From NCBI GenBank assembly GCA_000158135.1, contig DS999531.1:2846008-2910007 (forward strand): DNA of 64,000 bases, in the 5' to 3' direction. Within the stretch, counting starts at the first letter, position 1, and each line of letters begins with the position of its first letter. Shown piece after piece: positions 12,534 through 22,182 of this stretch. Under the pieces are notes generated by a model. It saw only the letters and a program-made list of their open reading frames with translations. It was not told where the DNA came from and searched no databases. The stretch comes from Rhodobacteraceae bacterium KLH11 (GTDB taxonomy: Bacteria; Pseudomonadota; Alphaproteobacteria; Rhodobacterales; Rhodobacteraceae). Both the position numbers and the translations under genes were made by a program.

Positions 12534-14903
12534 TCAGAACTGTGCCTGAATCGTCAGGTCAAAGTTCCGTTCGTTGTCGAACTCTTCTTTCTTCAGCGCT
12601 TTCGAGAAGTTGAAGCGCAACGGGCCGAAAGGTGTTGTCCACAGAACCGAGACGCCGACGACATGGCGGATCGACCCGTTGGCGCCAACGATATCGGCCC
12701 CTGCGGTATCCACATTGTCGATGTTATAGAGGTTGCCGACATCGTAGAACACACCACCGCGCAAGCCGAACTCTTCCGGCAGACCCAGAGGGAAGTCAGA
12801 CTCAAAGCGGGCGACCCAGTAGTAGTTACCACCAATCGCATCGTCCTGACCGTTCGACAGGTCACGCGGGCCGATACCTGCGGGCTCAAAGCCCCGGAAA
12901 ACGCTGGGGCCCAGCACAAAACGGTCAATCGTCCGGCTGAAATCATCCCCGGTCCAGTTCAGCGCGCCAAGTTCCAGACTTGCACGCAGCACCACCTCTT
13001 CGTTCAATACGCGTTTTTGGGCGATGGCACGGGCGGTTGCCTGAATGTATTCATTGTCACCACCCAGACCAGCCGCATCCACGCCGGCCTCGAACAAAAC
13101 ACCGGCTGTAGGATTCAAACCACCCAAACGGCTGTCATAGACATATGAGATGCCCACCGAGCTTGAGGTGCGTTCACCCTGGGCGATTTCAGAAGCAACA
13201 ACAGCGCCGTTCGTTTCGTTATTTTGCTGCGTCATCTCGCTGCGTTCCCAACCATAGCGCAAGCGCAAGGCCGAAAGTTCGCCGATGGCATAGCTGATCT
13301 GCGGGTTGAAAAAGACCGTCTTGGTGTCAAAGCTGGCAAAGCTTGAATTTGTTGTAGACAGCCCAAGCCCCAGATCAAAGCGCAGCTTCCGGCCCAGCAG
13401 ATAGGGTTCGGTGAAGTTGATTGAATACTGTTCGGCATCCTGCGCGGTCGACAATGTCACGCCAAGCGTCTGGCCGCGTCCCAGAAAGTTGGATTCGCTC
13501 AGGCCCACCGCGATCCCGAAGCCATCCGACGCCGAGAAGCTACCACCAAGGCTAAGCGACCCGGTTGGCTGCTCTTCAACATCGACATCAACGATAACCT
13601 GACTGGGAGAGGACCCTTCGCGCGTTTGCACATCTGCAGCCGAGAAGAAGCCAAGCGCGCGAATGCGTTCTGCACTTTGACGAATCTCACGCGGGTTGAA
13701 AGGATCCCCTTCAACCGTATCAAACTGGCGACGGATCACCCGGTCGAGCGTTGTGGTGTTACCCTCGATATCAATGCGCTCAACAAAGATGCGCGGGCCG
13801 CGGGTCAGCACGAATTGCACATCCAGGGTCAGATCACGCGGATTGCGTGTCACGCGTGGCTCAACGCGCAGGAAGTCGACGCCGTTTTTCAACCCCAGGC
13901 GCTCCATCCGTGCAATCGAGTTTTCCACCAATGACGGCGAGTAGATCACGCCCGGCTTGACCTTCAGCGCCTCCTGATACGGTGCGGCGTCCACCCCCTC
14001 AATCTCGCTGACGGTCGATATCTGGCCAAATGAAAACTGCTGACCTTCGGTGATGTTCATCACCAGAAAGAACGCATCCCGTTCACGGGTAAATTCCACA
14101 TTGGTGCTGTTGACGCGGAAATCGACATACCCACGCGACAGGTAGAAATCGCGAAGCACCTGTTTATCGAACTCGATCCGGTCCGCGATGAATGTGTCGC
14201 CCCGCAGGAATGTGCGCAGGATGTTGGCCTGTTTGGTTTCGAGCACCCGGCGCAGCCGGCGGTCTGAATAGGCGCGGTTACCGACAAAGCTGACACGCTC
14301 AACTTCTATGGTTGTGCCCTCGGCAACCTCAAAGATCAGATCAACGCGATTGTCGCTGCGGCGGATAATGCGTGGGATCACGGTGGCCGACACGCGGCCC
14401 TGCGCCGAATAGACTTCGGCAATCAGATCGGCATCCGCTTCGGCAGCCTGAGGGGTAAAGACCCGGCGGGTCTGCGACGAGATCACTTCAAGCAGAACAT
14501 CATCCTTGACGCGGTTATTCCCCTCGATGCTGATCTGGTTGATTGTCGGATATTCCTCGACCTCGATCACCAGCGTATTGCCGCGCGGCGTCAGTTCGAC
14601 TGTTTCAAAAACACCACTGTCAAGCAAACGCTGAAAGGCATCATTCAGTTGCCCGGCAGTCACGGTTTGCCCGGCTTCGATTCCCGTCCGGGCGATGATT
14701 GTCGAGGTTTCGATCCGCCGGTTCCCTTCGACCTCGAAGCCGTTGATGGTGAAGGATTGCGCCTGCGCAGGTTGCGGCAGAACCAGCAAACCCGGTGTAG
14801 CAAAAAGAAAAAAGAACGTTAGTGCCTGCCACAAAATGTTGCTTTGCCGCCGATGAGAGCCGCAGTATGTGCCCGTGCCCCTGCTGTCAGTCATTTTTAT
14901 CAC
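12534..14903 (-). CDS. bamA: Outer membrane protein assembly factor BamA
   Basis: The core of the BAM complex that inserts beta-barrels into the outer membrane. 789 residues: a cytosolic/signal region ending at PAQA near residue 48, POTRA domains from about 50 to 400 (first one starting FTINGFEVEGNRRI), and a 16-strand Omp85 barrel with the conserved VRGF-like lid sequence VFRGFEPAGIGP. It ends in phenylalanine (DLTIQAQF), the usual barrel signature. A terminator separates it from the upstream genes, so it may have its own promoter in 14904-14975, which I could not define. Confidence 0.97.
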   Translation of the reverse strand: MIKMTDSRGTGTYCGSHRRQSNILWQALTFFFLFATPGLLVLPQPAQAQSFTINGFEVEGNRRIETSTIIARTGIEAGQTVTAGQLNDAFQRLLDSGVFETVELTPRGNTLVIEVEEYPTINQISIEGNNRVKDDVLLEVISSQTRRVFTPQAAEADADLIAEVYSAQGRVSATVIPRIIRRSDNRVDLIFEVAEGTTIEVERVSFVGNRAYSDRRLRRVLETKQANILRTFLRGDTFIADRIEFDKQVLRDFYLSRGYVDFRVNSTNVEFTRERDAFFLVMNITEGQQFSFGQISTVSEIEGVDAAPYQEALKVKPGVIYSPSLVENSIARMERLGLKNGVDFLRVEPRVTRNPRDLTLDVQFVLTRGPRIFVERIDIEGNTTTLDRVIRRQFDTVEGDPFNPREIRQSAERIRALGFFSAADVQTREGSSPSQVIVDVDVEEQPTGSLSLGGSFSASDGFGIAVGLSESNFLGRGQTLGVTLSTAQDAEQYSINFTEPYLLGRKLRFDLGLGLSTTNSSFASFDTKTVFFNPQISYAIGELSALRLRYGWERSEMTQQNNETNGAVVASEIAQGERTSSSVGISYVYDSRLGGLNPTAGVLFEAGVDAAGLGGDNEYIQATARAIAQKRVLNEEVVLRASLELGALNWTGDDFSRTIDRFVLGPSVFRGFEPAGIGPRDLSNGQDDAIGGNYYWVARFESDFPLGLPEEFGLRGGVFYDVGNLYNIDNVDTAGADIVGANGSIRHVVGVSVLWTTPFGPLRFNFSKALKKEEFDNERNFDLTIQAQF

Positions 14904-14963
14904 TACCCAGAATTTTCAGACTTTAGCTGCTGAGTAGCCCGATTGCGGAGCCATGTCAAAAGA

Positions 14964-14994
14964 CGAAAATGCAAAAACGGCCCAGCGGGCCGTT
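14964..14994 (-). terminator. Rho-independent terminator upstream of bamA
   Basis: AACGGCCC (14976-14983) pairs with GGGCCGTT (14987-14994) over a three-base loop, and the minus strand continues TTTGCATTTT. It ends transcripts coming from the 42-residue gene and possibly from rseP, before bamA. Confidence 0.7.
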
Positions 14995-15022
14995 GCAATC
15001 TTGTCAGACGGAATGGGAAGAA

Positions 15023-15151
15023 TCACAAACCGAAGAAATAACCGCCAACAGCCAGCGCCAGCGCGGTGACGCCAAAGCTAAGTAACGCATCCCAGTTCAG
15101 CAGGAACAGGACACTGACACTCTGATAGGATTTCTGCAGCGCTTTGGTCAT
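15023..15151 (-). CDS. 42-residue hydrophobic protein, unknown
   Basis: A short frame starting ATG (MTKALQKSYQSVSVLFLLNW) and ending FGL before TGA. Two hydrophobic stretches, about residues 12-19 and 25-41, suggest an inner-membrane peptide with one or two spans. The ribosome binding site (GAAAGATG context) is modest. It sits in a 338-base gap between rseP and bamA and is closed by the terminator at 14964-14994, which supports a real transcript unit. I recognise no family, and an overlapping 26-codon frame is less convincing because it lacks any such structure. Confidence 0.5.
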   Translation of the reverse strand: MTKALQKSYQSVSVLFLLNWDALLSFGVTALALAVGGYFFGL

Positions 15152-15241
15152 CTTTCATGGGTCCATTGGTGTGAATCTGACCCACAGCATAAGCCTCAAT
15201 TAAGGCAATTTTGCGTCCCAACGGTGCCACTACCGCCTTAA

Positions 15242-16594
15242 TCAGCAAAACAGGTCGTTACTGACCGAGAAGACCATCAGCGACAGGATCAGGGTTATAC
15301 CAATCGCCATCAACACCCGCAGGGCACTGTCGCTGGGCGGCTTCCCCGAGATCGCCTCATAGGCATAAAAGACCAGATGCCCGCCATCCAGCGCCGGGAT
15401 GGGGAACAGATTCAACAGCCCGACGGCGGTGGACAGGACCGCAATGAAAAAGATGAAGTTCTGCGCCCCCTGACTTGCCATCGCGCCCGAGGTTTCTGCA
15501 ATTCCAATCGGGCCCGATATATTGCAGGTGCTGATGGCACCAGTGATCATATGCCACATGCCAGACAGAGAGCCTTCGATGATGCGACCGGTCTGAGCCA
15601 CGCCGCCTTTCACGGACTCCCAGACACCTGCCGGAACCGTCTCGGGTTCGATCATCATGCCACCCACGATGCCGATGCGCCAATGGGTGACAAATCCGCC
15701 ATCTGGCCTCGGTTCATCCGTGCGCCGTGGTGCCAGCGCAAATTCCAGATCTGCCCCGTCGCGCCACACGTTCAGCAACAACGCGCGCCCGTTTGATCCC
15801 TCGACATGCTCTTTCAGCTGTTCGAAAGCAAATATGGGATCACCATCAACCGCGGTGATCACATCACCCTGCTGCAGCTGAATATCCATCGCAGCACTGC
15901 GCGGGGTAACCTGCTGAATAAGCGGAGGGAACAGCCAGGGGGCCGAGACATCAATCGTCTCGCCATCGCGAATAACCGTGTAATCCAGTTCCGGTTGCAC
16001 GGGCAATGCATTGATGAAGTCGGACCATGTGCCTGAATCATCAAAATCAGGCGTTGAAACCCCAGCAATTGCAACAACCTGATCGCCTTCTCGCAAGCCT
16101 TGTTCAGTCCCCGGAAGCGGTTGCAGGGACCCGATGGTCAGCGGCTCTCGCGAAACCCCTTGCGACCAGAGCACAAAACCAAACACGGCGATCGACATGA
16201 TAAAGTTAAAAACCGGTCCCGCCGCCACGGTGGCTGCCCGTGCCCAGAGCGGCGCGCCATGCATGGTCCGGCGCAGCTCTTCTGGGCTTCGCTCGGCAAT
16301 TTCACTCATCGCGTCGCCATCCTTGCCGGATGCGGCATTGGCATCACCCAGAAACCGGACATAACCCCCGAAGGGCAGCAGCGCGATCTGCCAGCGGGTG
16401 CCGCGCTTGTCCATCCGGCTCCAGAGCACGGGGCCAAACCCGATCGAGAACACCTCGGCATGGATCCCGGACCAGCGACCAACGATGTAGTGGCCGTATT
16501 CATGCACCGCCACAATCACGGAAAGCGCAATTACAAAAGCAACGATTGTATAAAGCAAGTTGCCGAATTGCGGGATCAAAGCGAGTATGTCCAA
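15242..16594 (-). CDS. rseP: Site-2 protease RseP
   Basis: A zinc intramembrane protease that cuts anti-sigma factors and remnant signal peptides at the inner membrane. The metal motif HEYGH is at residues 31-35 in the first transmembrane helix. One or two PDZ domains lie at about 130-290, and the second metal-binding segment LFPIPALDGGHL is near residue 400. The length of 450 is normal. It lies 5 bases after dxr in the frr-uppS-cdsA-dxr-rseP run. Confidence 0.97.
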   Translation of the reverse strand: MDILALIPQFGNLLYTIVAFVIALSVIVAVHEYGHYIVGRWSGIHAEVFSIGFGPVLWSRMDKRGTRWQIALLPFGGYVRFLGDANAASGKDGDAMSEIAERSPEELRRTMHGAPLWARAATVAAGPVFNFIMSIAVFGFVLWSQGVSREPLTIGSLQPLPGTEQGLREGDQVVAIAGVSTPDFDDSGTWSDFINALPVQPELDYTVIRDGETIDVSAPWLFPPLIQQVTPRSAAMDIQLQQGDVITAVDGDPIFAFEQLKEHVEGSNGRALLLNVWRDGADLEFALAPRRTDEPRPDGGFVTHWRIGIVGGMMIEPETVPAGVWESVKGGVAQTGRIIEGSLSGMWHMITGAISTCNISGPIGIAETSGAMASQGAQNFIFFIAVLSTAVGLLNLFPIPALDGGHLVFYAYEAISGKPPSDSALRVLMAIGITLILSLMVFSVSNDLFC

Positions 16595-16599
16595 AAGTT

Positions 16600-17772
16600 C
16601 TATCCTGCTCGTTGAAAGACGGTTTCATCGACCCACTTGCGTGCGAGATGGTCCGTTTGTTTTACATTATCAAGGGTCAGCGGCGCATCAATCAGGCCAT
16701 TTTCAGCCTCAAAGCGTTCCAGTACCGCTGCGACCGCATCGGCCATGTCCGGGAACCTGATCCGCCGCTCGATGAAATGATCCAGTGCCCGCTCTTTGGC
16801 GGCATTGAAGATCGCACCCGACAAACCGCCCCGCTGCATGACTTCGCGCGCAAGCCGCAGGGCGGGATAGCGGTCCTCGTCCGGGGTGTTGAAGCGCAAC
16901 TGCCCCAGTTGCGCCAGATCCAGTCTTGAAACCGGCAGATCCAGCCGTTCGGGCCAGTGCAGCGCATACCCTATGGCATGGCGCATATCCGGCGCACCCA
17001 GATGGGCCATCAACGCGCCATCCCGAAAACCCACCAAGGCATGAACGGTGGATTCGGGATGCACAAGAACCTCGATCTGTTCGGGGCGAACACCGAAATA
17101 TTCTTTGGTCTCAATAACCTCCAGCGCCTTGTTGAACATTGACGCGCTGTCGATGGTGATCCGTTGCCCCATATTCCAGTTCGGATGGTTTGAGGCTTGT
17201 TCAACCGTCGCCCCGGCCAACTCACTCAGCGGCCAATCCCGGAATGCGCCCCCGCTGGCAGTTATGATGATGCGTTCGACACTGGCCATATCCTCGCCGA
17301 CAAGCGCCTGGAAAACGGCCGAATGTTCACTGTCGACAGGCAGCAGCCGGGCATTGTGTTGGCGCGCCGTGTCCAGCACCAAAGGCCCCGCGCAAACCAG
17401 CGTTTCCTTGTTGGCCAACGCCAGGGTCGCGCCCTGTTTCAGCGCCTCAATTCCGGGCGCAAGGCCCGCCGCCCCAACAATGGCCGACATGATCCAGTCT
17501 GCAGGACGTGCGGCGGCTTCGATCAGCGCCGCCTGCCCTGCTGCCGCGTGGATGCCGCTGCCTGCGAGCGCAGCGCGCAAATCCTCCAGACAGTCGTCAA
17601 ACGCGGTGACGGAGACATCTGCACCAAGACGTTTTGCATCCTGCGCCAATTGTTTAATATTGCGGCCACCTGTCAGCGCCACCACATCATAGGTATCCGG
17701 CTGCCTTGAGATCAGATCGATGGTATTCTGCCCGATCGATCCGGTCGCACCAAAAATGGACACCTTGCGCAT
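16600..17772 (-). CDS. dxr: 1-deoxy-D-xylulose 5-phosphate reductoisomerase
   Basis: The second enzyme of the MEP isoprenoid pathway, making MEP with NADPH. The nucleotide fold opens RKVSIFGATGSIGQNT. The metal and substrate residues are in LLPVDSEHSAVFQ and the flexible loop lies around ASGGAFRDWP. The 390-residue length is usual. The ATG at 17772 overlaps the cdsA stop as TGATG; a GTG three bases earlier is an alternative. Together with uppS it ties isoprenoid supply to the envelope genes. Confidence 0.97.
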   Translation of the reverse strand: MRKVSIFGATGSIGQNTIDLISRQPDTYDVVALTGGRNIKQLAQDAKRLGADVSVTAFDDCLEDLRAALAGSGIHAAAGQAALIEAAARPADWIMSAIVGAAGLAPGIEALKQGATLALANKETLVCAGPLVLDTARQHNARLLPVDSEHSAVFQALVGEDMASVERIIITASGGAFRDWPLSELAGATVEQASNHPNWNMGQRITIDSASMFNKALEVIETKEYFGVRPEQIEVLVHPESTVHALVGFRDGALMAHLGAPDMRHAIGYALHWPERLDLPVSRLDLAQLGQLRFNTPDEDRYPALRLAREVMQRGGLSGAIFNAAKERALDHFIERRIRFPDMADAVAAVLERFEAENGLIDAPLTLDNVKQTDHLARKWVDETVFQRAG

Positions 17773-18554
17773 CACATGCCTCCGGGCGCGTAAAACAGCC
17801 CTGCGATCAGAACAAACAGCGCCGCCCCCATCATCCCGTCAAACCGGTCCAGAAACCCGCCATGCCCCGGTATCAGGTTCGAGCTGTCCTTGACCCCAAA
17901 GCGGCGCTTGGTGGCGCTTTCAACGATATCGCCTGCCTGACTGGCCATCGAGGTCAGAACCGAAACCAGTATGAACGGTAGGCCAAACCCGGCGTAAAAC
18001 GCGAAGATCGTACCGACCACAGCCGCAGCCACCCACCCCCCGAGCGTTCCTGACCACGTTTTCTTGGGGCTGACCTTGGGCCAGAACTTAGGTCCGCCCA
18101 GCGTTTTGCCAACAAAATACCCGGCAATATCGGTGGCCGCGACAACCAAAATCAGCCAGACCATCCAGCCAAAGCCCTGACTTTCCCGAATCCAGATGAA
18201 CCCCAGCCCCGATGTTGCGATCCAGATCGCGAACAGGATGTAGATGCCGCGCGCCCGCCTGATTTGCCCCGCGCCCACCAGCGCAGGTGCCAGCAGGAAT
18301 GGCAGCTTGTACAAAGGCGGCAGATGATAGCTGAGCACCACGGCAACGCCCGTCAGCAGTGCGAGTTGAATCGCGACGCCCGCACGCTCGGGGTCGATCA
18401 TCCGCACCAGCTCCCACGTCATCAGGCCGCAGACCGCCGCAATGAACGCCTCGAACCAGAGCCCGCCCAGCCAGACCTCGATAGCGGCGACTGCGACAAG
18501 AACCACAGCCGACAGAACCCGGGTTGTCAGATCAGACCACCGGCCTTCACTCAT
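17772..18554 (-). CDS. cdsA: Phosphatidate cytidylyltransferase
   Basis: Makes CDP-diacylglycerol for phospholipid synthesis in the inner membrane. 260 residues with about seven hydrophobic spans. The C-terminal signature of the family (SxVKRxxxxKDxxxxxPGHGGxxDRxD) is present as SATKRRFGVKDSSNLIPGHG followed by GFLDRFDG near residue 230. Its ATG overlaps the uppS stop by four bases. Confidence 0.96.
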   Translation of the reverse strand: MSEGRWSDLTTRVLSAVVLVAVAAIEVWLGGLWFEAFIAAVCGLMTWELVRMIDPERAGVAIQLALLTGVAVVLSYHLPPLYKLPFLLAPALVGAGQIRRARGIYILFAIWIATSGLGFIWIRESQGFGWMVWLILVVAATDIAGYFVGKTLGGPKFWPKVSPKKTWSGTLGGWVAAAVVGTIFAFYAGFGLPFILVSVLTSMASQAGDIVESATKRRFGVKDSSNLIPGHGGFLDRFDGMMGAALFVLIAGLFYAPGGM

Positions 18555-19282
18555 GCCGGAACCGCTCCAAACCGCCGCTCACGGGCACCATAGCTGCGGC
18601 AGAGGCGCTCCAGCTCTGCAGCGGTGAAATCCGGCCAGAGCGTATCGCTGAATTCATATTCGGAATAGGCCGATTGCCAGAGCAGAAAATTCGAAATCCG
18701 CGCCTCGCCGCTGGTTCGGATCACCAGATCAGGGTCGGGCAGAACACGCGTGTCCAGATATTTTGGCAGCGTTTCTTCATCCACATCCTCGGGGCGCAGC
18801 ACACCTTTGGCCACGTCACGGGCCAGCCGTTTGGTCGCGCGCGCCACCTCATCCCGGCCGCCATAATTCAGGGCAACGGTCAGATGAACCAGATCATTCT
18901 GCTCGGTCTCGTGTTCAAGCGTATCCATCAACTCGGTCAGCTTCGCATCCAGCCGCACCCGATCTCCGATGAAACGGACGCGAATGCCGTTTTCTTTCAA
19001 GGTCTTGGTTTCTTTGGTTATATAGCGGCGAAACAGGCTCATCAGGCCCGCAACCTCGACCTGAGTGCGTTTCCAGTTCTCGGTCGAGAAGGCAAAGATC
19101 GTCAGATATTTGATCCCGAGCCTCGGGCAGGCCTCAACCACTTCGCGGACGCGGCGCGCGCCCGCATGATGGCCAAACAAACGTGGCCGCCCGCGTGCCT
19201 GCGCCCAGCGACCATTGCCGTCCATGATGATGGCGACGTGGCGCGGGCCTGCTGTTGGCGTGGTATCGGGATCCTTGGGCAT
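18551..19282 (-). CDS. uppS: Undecaprenyl diphosphate synthase
   Basis: A cis-prenyltransferase that builds the C55 carrier for peptidoglycan and LPS. The substrate-binding Asp21 lies in VAIIMDGNGRWA, and the conserved DLVIRTSGEARISNFLLW appears near the C-terminus. The start chosen (MPKDPDTTP, 19282) gives 243 residues and falls after the frr stop; a longer frame would overlap frr. Confidence 0.96.
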   Translation of the reverse strand: MPKDPDTTPTAGPRHVAIIMDGNGRWAQARGRPRLFGHHAGARRVREVVEACPRLGIKYLTIFAFSTENWKRTQVEVAGLMSLFRRYITKETKTLKENGIRVRFIGDRVRLDAKLTELMDTLEHETEQNDLVHLTVALNYGGRDEVARATKRLARDVAKGVLRPEDVDEETLPKYLDTRVLPDPDLVIRTSGEARISNFLLWQSAYSEYEFSDTLWPDFTAAELERLCRSYGARERRFGAVPA

Positions 19283-19292
19283 ATCGCGCGGC

Positions 19293-19856
19293 TCAGACCT
19301 GCATGATCTCGGCTTGTTTTGTCTCAAGCGCCTCGTCGACAGATTTGATCATCGCATCTGTCAGCTCCTGCACCTCGGATTCCCAGAATTTCTGGTCATC
19401 CTCGGACATACCATCCGCTTTTGCTTTCTTGATCTGATCCATACCGTCACGGCGTACATTTCGGATCGAAACACGCGCGCTTTCGGCGTATTGACCTGCG
19501 ACCTTACCCAGCTCGCGGCGGCGTTCCTCGTTCAGTTCGGGAATCGGCAGCATGATGATCGTGCCGTTCAGCTGAGGGTTAATGCCCAGGCCGCTTTCAC
19601 GGATCGCCTTTTCGACTTTACCGACAAGGCCTTTGTCCCAGACATTTACAGTGACCATCCGCGGCTCGGGGACATTGACGGTGCCAACCTGGTTGATCGG
19701 GGTCATCGATCCATAGGCATCAACCATCACAGGCTCAAGCATCGACGCTGATGCACGCCCGGTCCGCAATGAGGCGAATTCGGTTCTGAGATTGGCCATG
19801 GCGCCGTCCATCCGGCGTTTCAGATCATCAGTGTCGAGTTCGAAATCATTAGACAT
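19293..19856 (-). CDS. frr: Ribosome recycling factor
   Basis: With EF-G it splits post-termination ribosomes. It has 187 residues from the ATG at 19856, which has GGGGAG eight bases upstream; a GTG at 19865 has no usable site. Family segments are [17 protein letters not shown] and the hinge [20 protein letters not shown]. In many proteobacteria pyrH precedes frr; here the gene to the right is acuI, so pyrH lies elsewhere. Confidence 0.97.
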   Translation of the reverse strand: MSNDFELDTDDLKRRMDGAMANLRTEFASLRTGRASASMLEPVMVDAYGSMTPINQVGTVNVPEPRMVTVNVWDKGLVGKVEKAIRESGLGINPQLNGTIIMLPIPELNEERRRELGKVAGQYAESARVSIRNVRRDGMDQIKKAKADGMSEDDQKFWESEVQELTDAMIKSVDEALETKQAEIMQV

Positions 19857-19990
19857 GCTGCTCACTCCCCGTCTTCAGGTGATGTTTGGATGGGTCTTAA
19901 GCCATCACAAATGGGATGTATAGCAATCATGGTCACGAAATGTGGCAATAGCCAGAACTGTTTCCGGCATTTGCACCTCATTCACGACGC

Positions 19991-20026
19991 ACAAACCGGC
20001 CGAACGCTCTGTCCGGGCCGGTTTGT
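19991..20026 (-). terminator. Terminator after acuI
   Basis: An 11-base perfect inverted repeat (ACAAACCGGCC at 19991-20001 with GGCCGGTTTGT at 20016-20026) lies 15 bases after the acuI stop. There is only the TTTGT inside the arm and no long T run, so termination strength is uncertain. Confidence 0.6.
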
Positions 20027-20041
20027 CTGGCTTGAATAACG

Positions 20042-21037
20042 TCAGGCGTTCACATCCACCACGACGCGGCCTTTGACTTGGCCTTGCAGAATATCAGCGC
20101 CCAGTTTGGGCAGGTCCGACAGGGTTGCCGGATGCACCATGGCCTCAAGCTTGTCCATCGGCAGGTCGGTCGCGACACGCTGCCACGCCCGCACACGGTT
20201 GGCGTAGGGCTGCATGACACTGTCGATACCCAGCAGATTCACACCGCGCAGCAGAAACGGGATCACCGTCGCAGGCAAGGCCGCGCCGCCCGCCAGACCA
20301 ACCGCCGCGACCGAGGTGCCGTATTTCATCTGCCCCAACACGCGTGCCAACATCGCGCCGCCAACCGCGTCGACACAGCCCGCCCAGTTTTCGCTTTCCA
20401 ACGGGCGCTTGGTGGTTTCGTTCAGCTCATCGCGCGCGACAATCGAGGATGCGCCAAGCGATGTCAGATAGTCTGCGGTTTCGGGCCGCCCCGTCACCGC
20501 GGCCACCTCATAGCCCAGATGCGCCAGAATCGCTGTCGCGACCGAGCCCACGCCCCCCGCGGCCCCGGTCACCAGCACCGGGCCATGACCGGACTGCAGC
20601 CCATGATCTTCCAGCGCCATGACCGCCAGCATGGCGGTAAACCCGGCCGTCCCCACAGCCATCGCCTGCCGCGTATCCAGCCCGTCCGGCAGGGGCACCA
20701 GCCAATCCGCGCGGGCATTGGCTTTTTGCGAATAGCCCCCCCAATGGGCCTCACCCACACGCCAGCCAGTCAGGACAACCTTGTCCCCGGGTTTGTACCG
20801 CGCATCCGATGACTGCTCGACCGTGCCCGCATAATCGACGCCCGGCACATGAGGGTAATTCCGCACCAGCCCGCCACCCTTGGGTGACATGCACAGCCCA
20901 TCCTTGTAGTTCACCGTGGAGTATTCAACGGCAACCGTCACGTCTCCGTCCGGCAGCGCCTCCTGTGTGATCTGCTTGACGGCAGCACTCGCAAGGCCGC
21001 TTTCTTCATCTTTTTCAACAACAAGCGCGTTAAACAT
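20042..21037 (-). CDS. acuI: Acryloyl-CoA reductase (NADPH)
   Basis: A zinc-free medium-chain reductase (YhdH/AcuI group) that reduces acryloyl-CoA to propionyl-CoA, detoxifying the acrylate made from DMSP. 331 residues from the ATG at 21037, preceded by AAGGAG at seven bases. Seen: FNALVVEKDE at the N-terminus, NYKDGLCMSPKGGG, and the Rossmann motif VTGAAGGVGSVATAIL. The placement directly after dmdA, 49 bases away, is the arrangement seen in DMSP-degrading roseobacters and supports this over a generic quinone reductase. Confidence 0.93.
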   Translation of the reverse strand: MFNALVVEKDEESGLASAAVKQITQEALPDGDVTVAVEYSTVNYKDGLCMSPKGGGLVRNYPHVPGVDYAGTVEQSSDARYKPGDKVVLTGWRVGEAHWGGYSQKANARADWLVPLPDGLDTRQAMAVGTAGFTAMLAVMALEDHGLQSGHGPVLVTGAAGGVGSVATAILAHLGYEVAAVTGRPETADYLTSLGASSIVARDELNETTKRPLESENWAGCVDAVGGAMLARVLGQMKYGTSVAAVGLAGGAALPATVIPFLLRGVNLLGIDSVMQPYANRVRAWQRVATDLPMDKLEAMVHPATLSDLPKLGADILQGQVKGRVVVDVNA

Positions 21038-21086
21038 CAACTTACTCCTTTTATCGCCGCAATGGGCTTTGTCCTGAAACAGGGGC

Positions 21087-22181
21087 TCAGCGCCAGAAAC
21101 TTTCCTGCACATGCGCCCATCGCATTCCGTGTTCTGTTATCAACTCGATCCGCGTACCCGAGGCCCAGTGGGACCGGTCAACCATCCCGATGGCCACATT
21201 CACACCGAACTCGGGTGAAAACGCGGCCGAGGTCACCTGCCCGACCTGCCGCCCGCCGGCCATCAACGGCCAGGCCTGGGTACACGCGCCGATCTCACCC
21301 TCGATGGCAATCGGTCTGATCTGCCGGGAAGGCCCGTTTTCCGCCTGATCCGCCAAAGCCGCCTTGCCGATGTAATCCAGTGCAGAGTTACAAAACCGCG
21401 CCAATCCGCATTCATAGGGTGTATTTTCCCGCCGCATGTCGGACCCGAAACTCAGCAGGCCACTTTCAACCCGTTCAATCCCGCTCGGGCATCCCGCGCG
21501 GACGTTCAGATCGCGGCCATTGGCAAACAGCATATCCCAGAGCGGCATACCGTAATCCGCCCCTTCCACATAAATCTCAAAGCCGCCTTGTTTCGACCAC
21601 CCCGACCGGGCCACCACAAATGTCGTATCTTCGAAGGATAACCGTTTGTAGCGAAAGAAGTTTATGTCTCTGACCTCTTCACCGAATACCCGCGCCATCA
21701 GATCCTCGGCTTTGGGCCCCTGTACCGCCAGCGGTGAGACGTCGGGCTCACACACCTCAACATCCAGGTCCAGAGCAACAACAAGCCCCAGAACAAACTG
21801 CCACAGGTCCCCATCAGCGACCGACAGCCAGTAGTGATCATCGGCCAGTTTGATCGCGACCGGATCATTCAGCAAACCGCCGTTGTGGTCCACAATCGGT
21901 ATGTAATAGCACTGATCCGCCTGCATCCGGTCCATATCGCGCGGGCTGATCATCCGCATCAACCGCAGCGCATCCGGGCCCTTGATCTGGACCTGACGCT
22001 CGCATGACACATCCCAGACCTGCACGTGCTTTTTCAGATGCGCCGCGTCTGCCTGCAGGCTTTCAAAGACCGTTGCCAGCAGCGTGTGGTTATAAACGGT
22101 GTAGCCCTTGACCCCTTGCGCCTCGACACCCGGGGTAAACGGCGTTTTGCGCACGCGGGGGTTCGGTGTGATGACTGCCAT
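21087..22181 (-). CDS. dmdA: DMSP demethylase DmdA
   Basis: A GcvT-fold enzyme that moves a methyl from dimethylsulfoniopropionate to tetrahydrofolate, giving methylmercaptopropionate. 364 residues from MAVITPNPRVRKTPF. The YTVYNHTLLATVF segment, the aminomethyltransferase-type KGPDALRLM and SGWSKQGGFEIYV fit DmdA rather than GcvT, and acuI is the next gene. The start could instead be the ATG at 22190, which overlaps the dinB-like stop; 22181 is better spaced from GAGG. Confidence 0.92.
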   Translation of the reverse strand: MAVITPNPRVRKTPFTPGVEAQGVKGYTVYNHTLLATVFESLQADAAHLKKHVQVWDVSCERQVQIKGPDALRLMRMISPRDMDRMQADQCYYIPIVDHNGGLLNDPVAIKLADDHYWLSVADGDLWQFVLGLVVALDLDVEVCEPDVSPLAVQGPKAEDLMARVFGEEVRDINFFRYKRLSFEDTTFVVARSGWSKQGGFEIYVEGADYGMPLWDMLFANGRDLNVRAGCPSGIERVESGLLSFGSDMRRENTPYECGLARFCNSALDYIGKAALADQAENGPSRQIRPIAIEGEIGACTQAWPLMAGGRQVGQVTSAAFSPEFGVNVAIGMVDRSHWASGTRIELITEHGMRWAHVQESFWR

Positions 22182-22182
22182 G

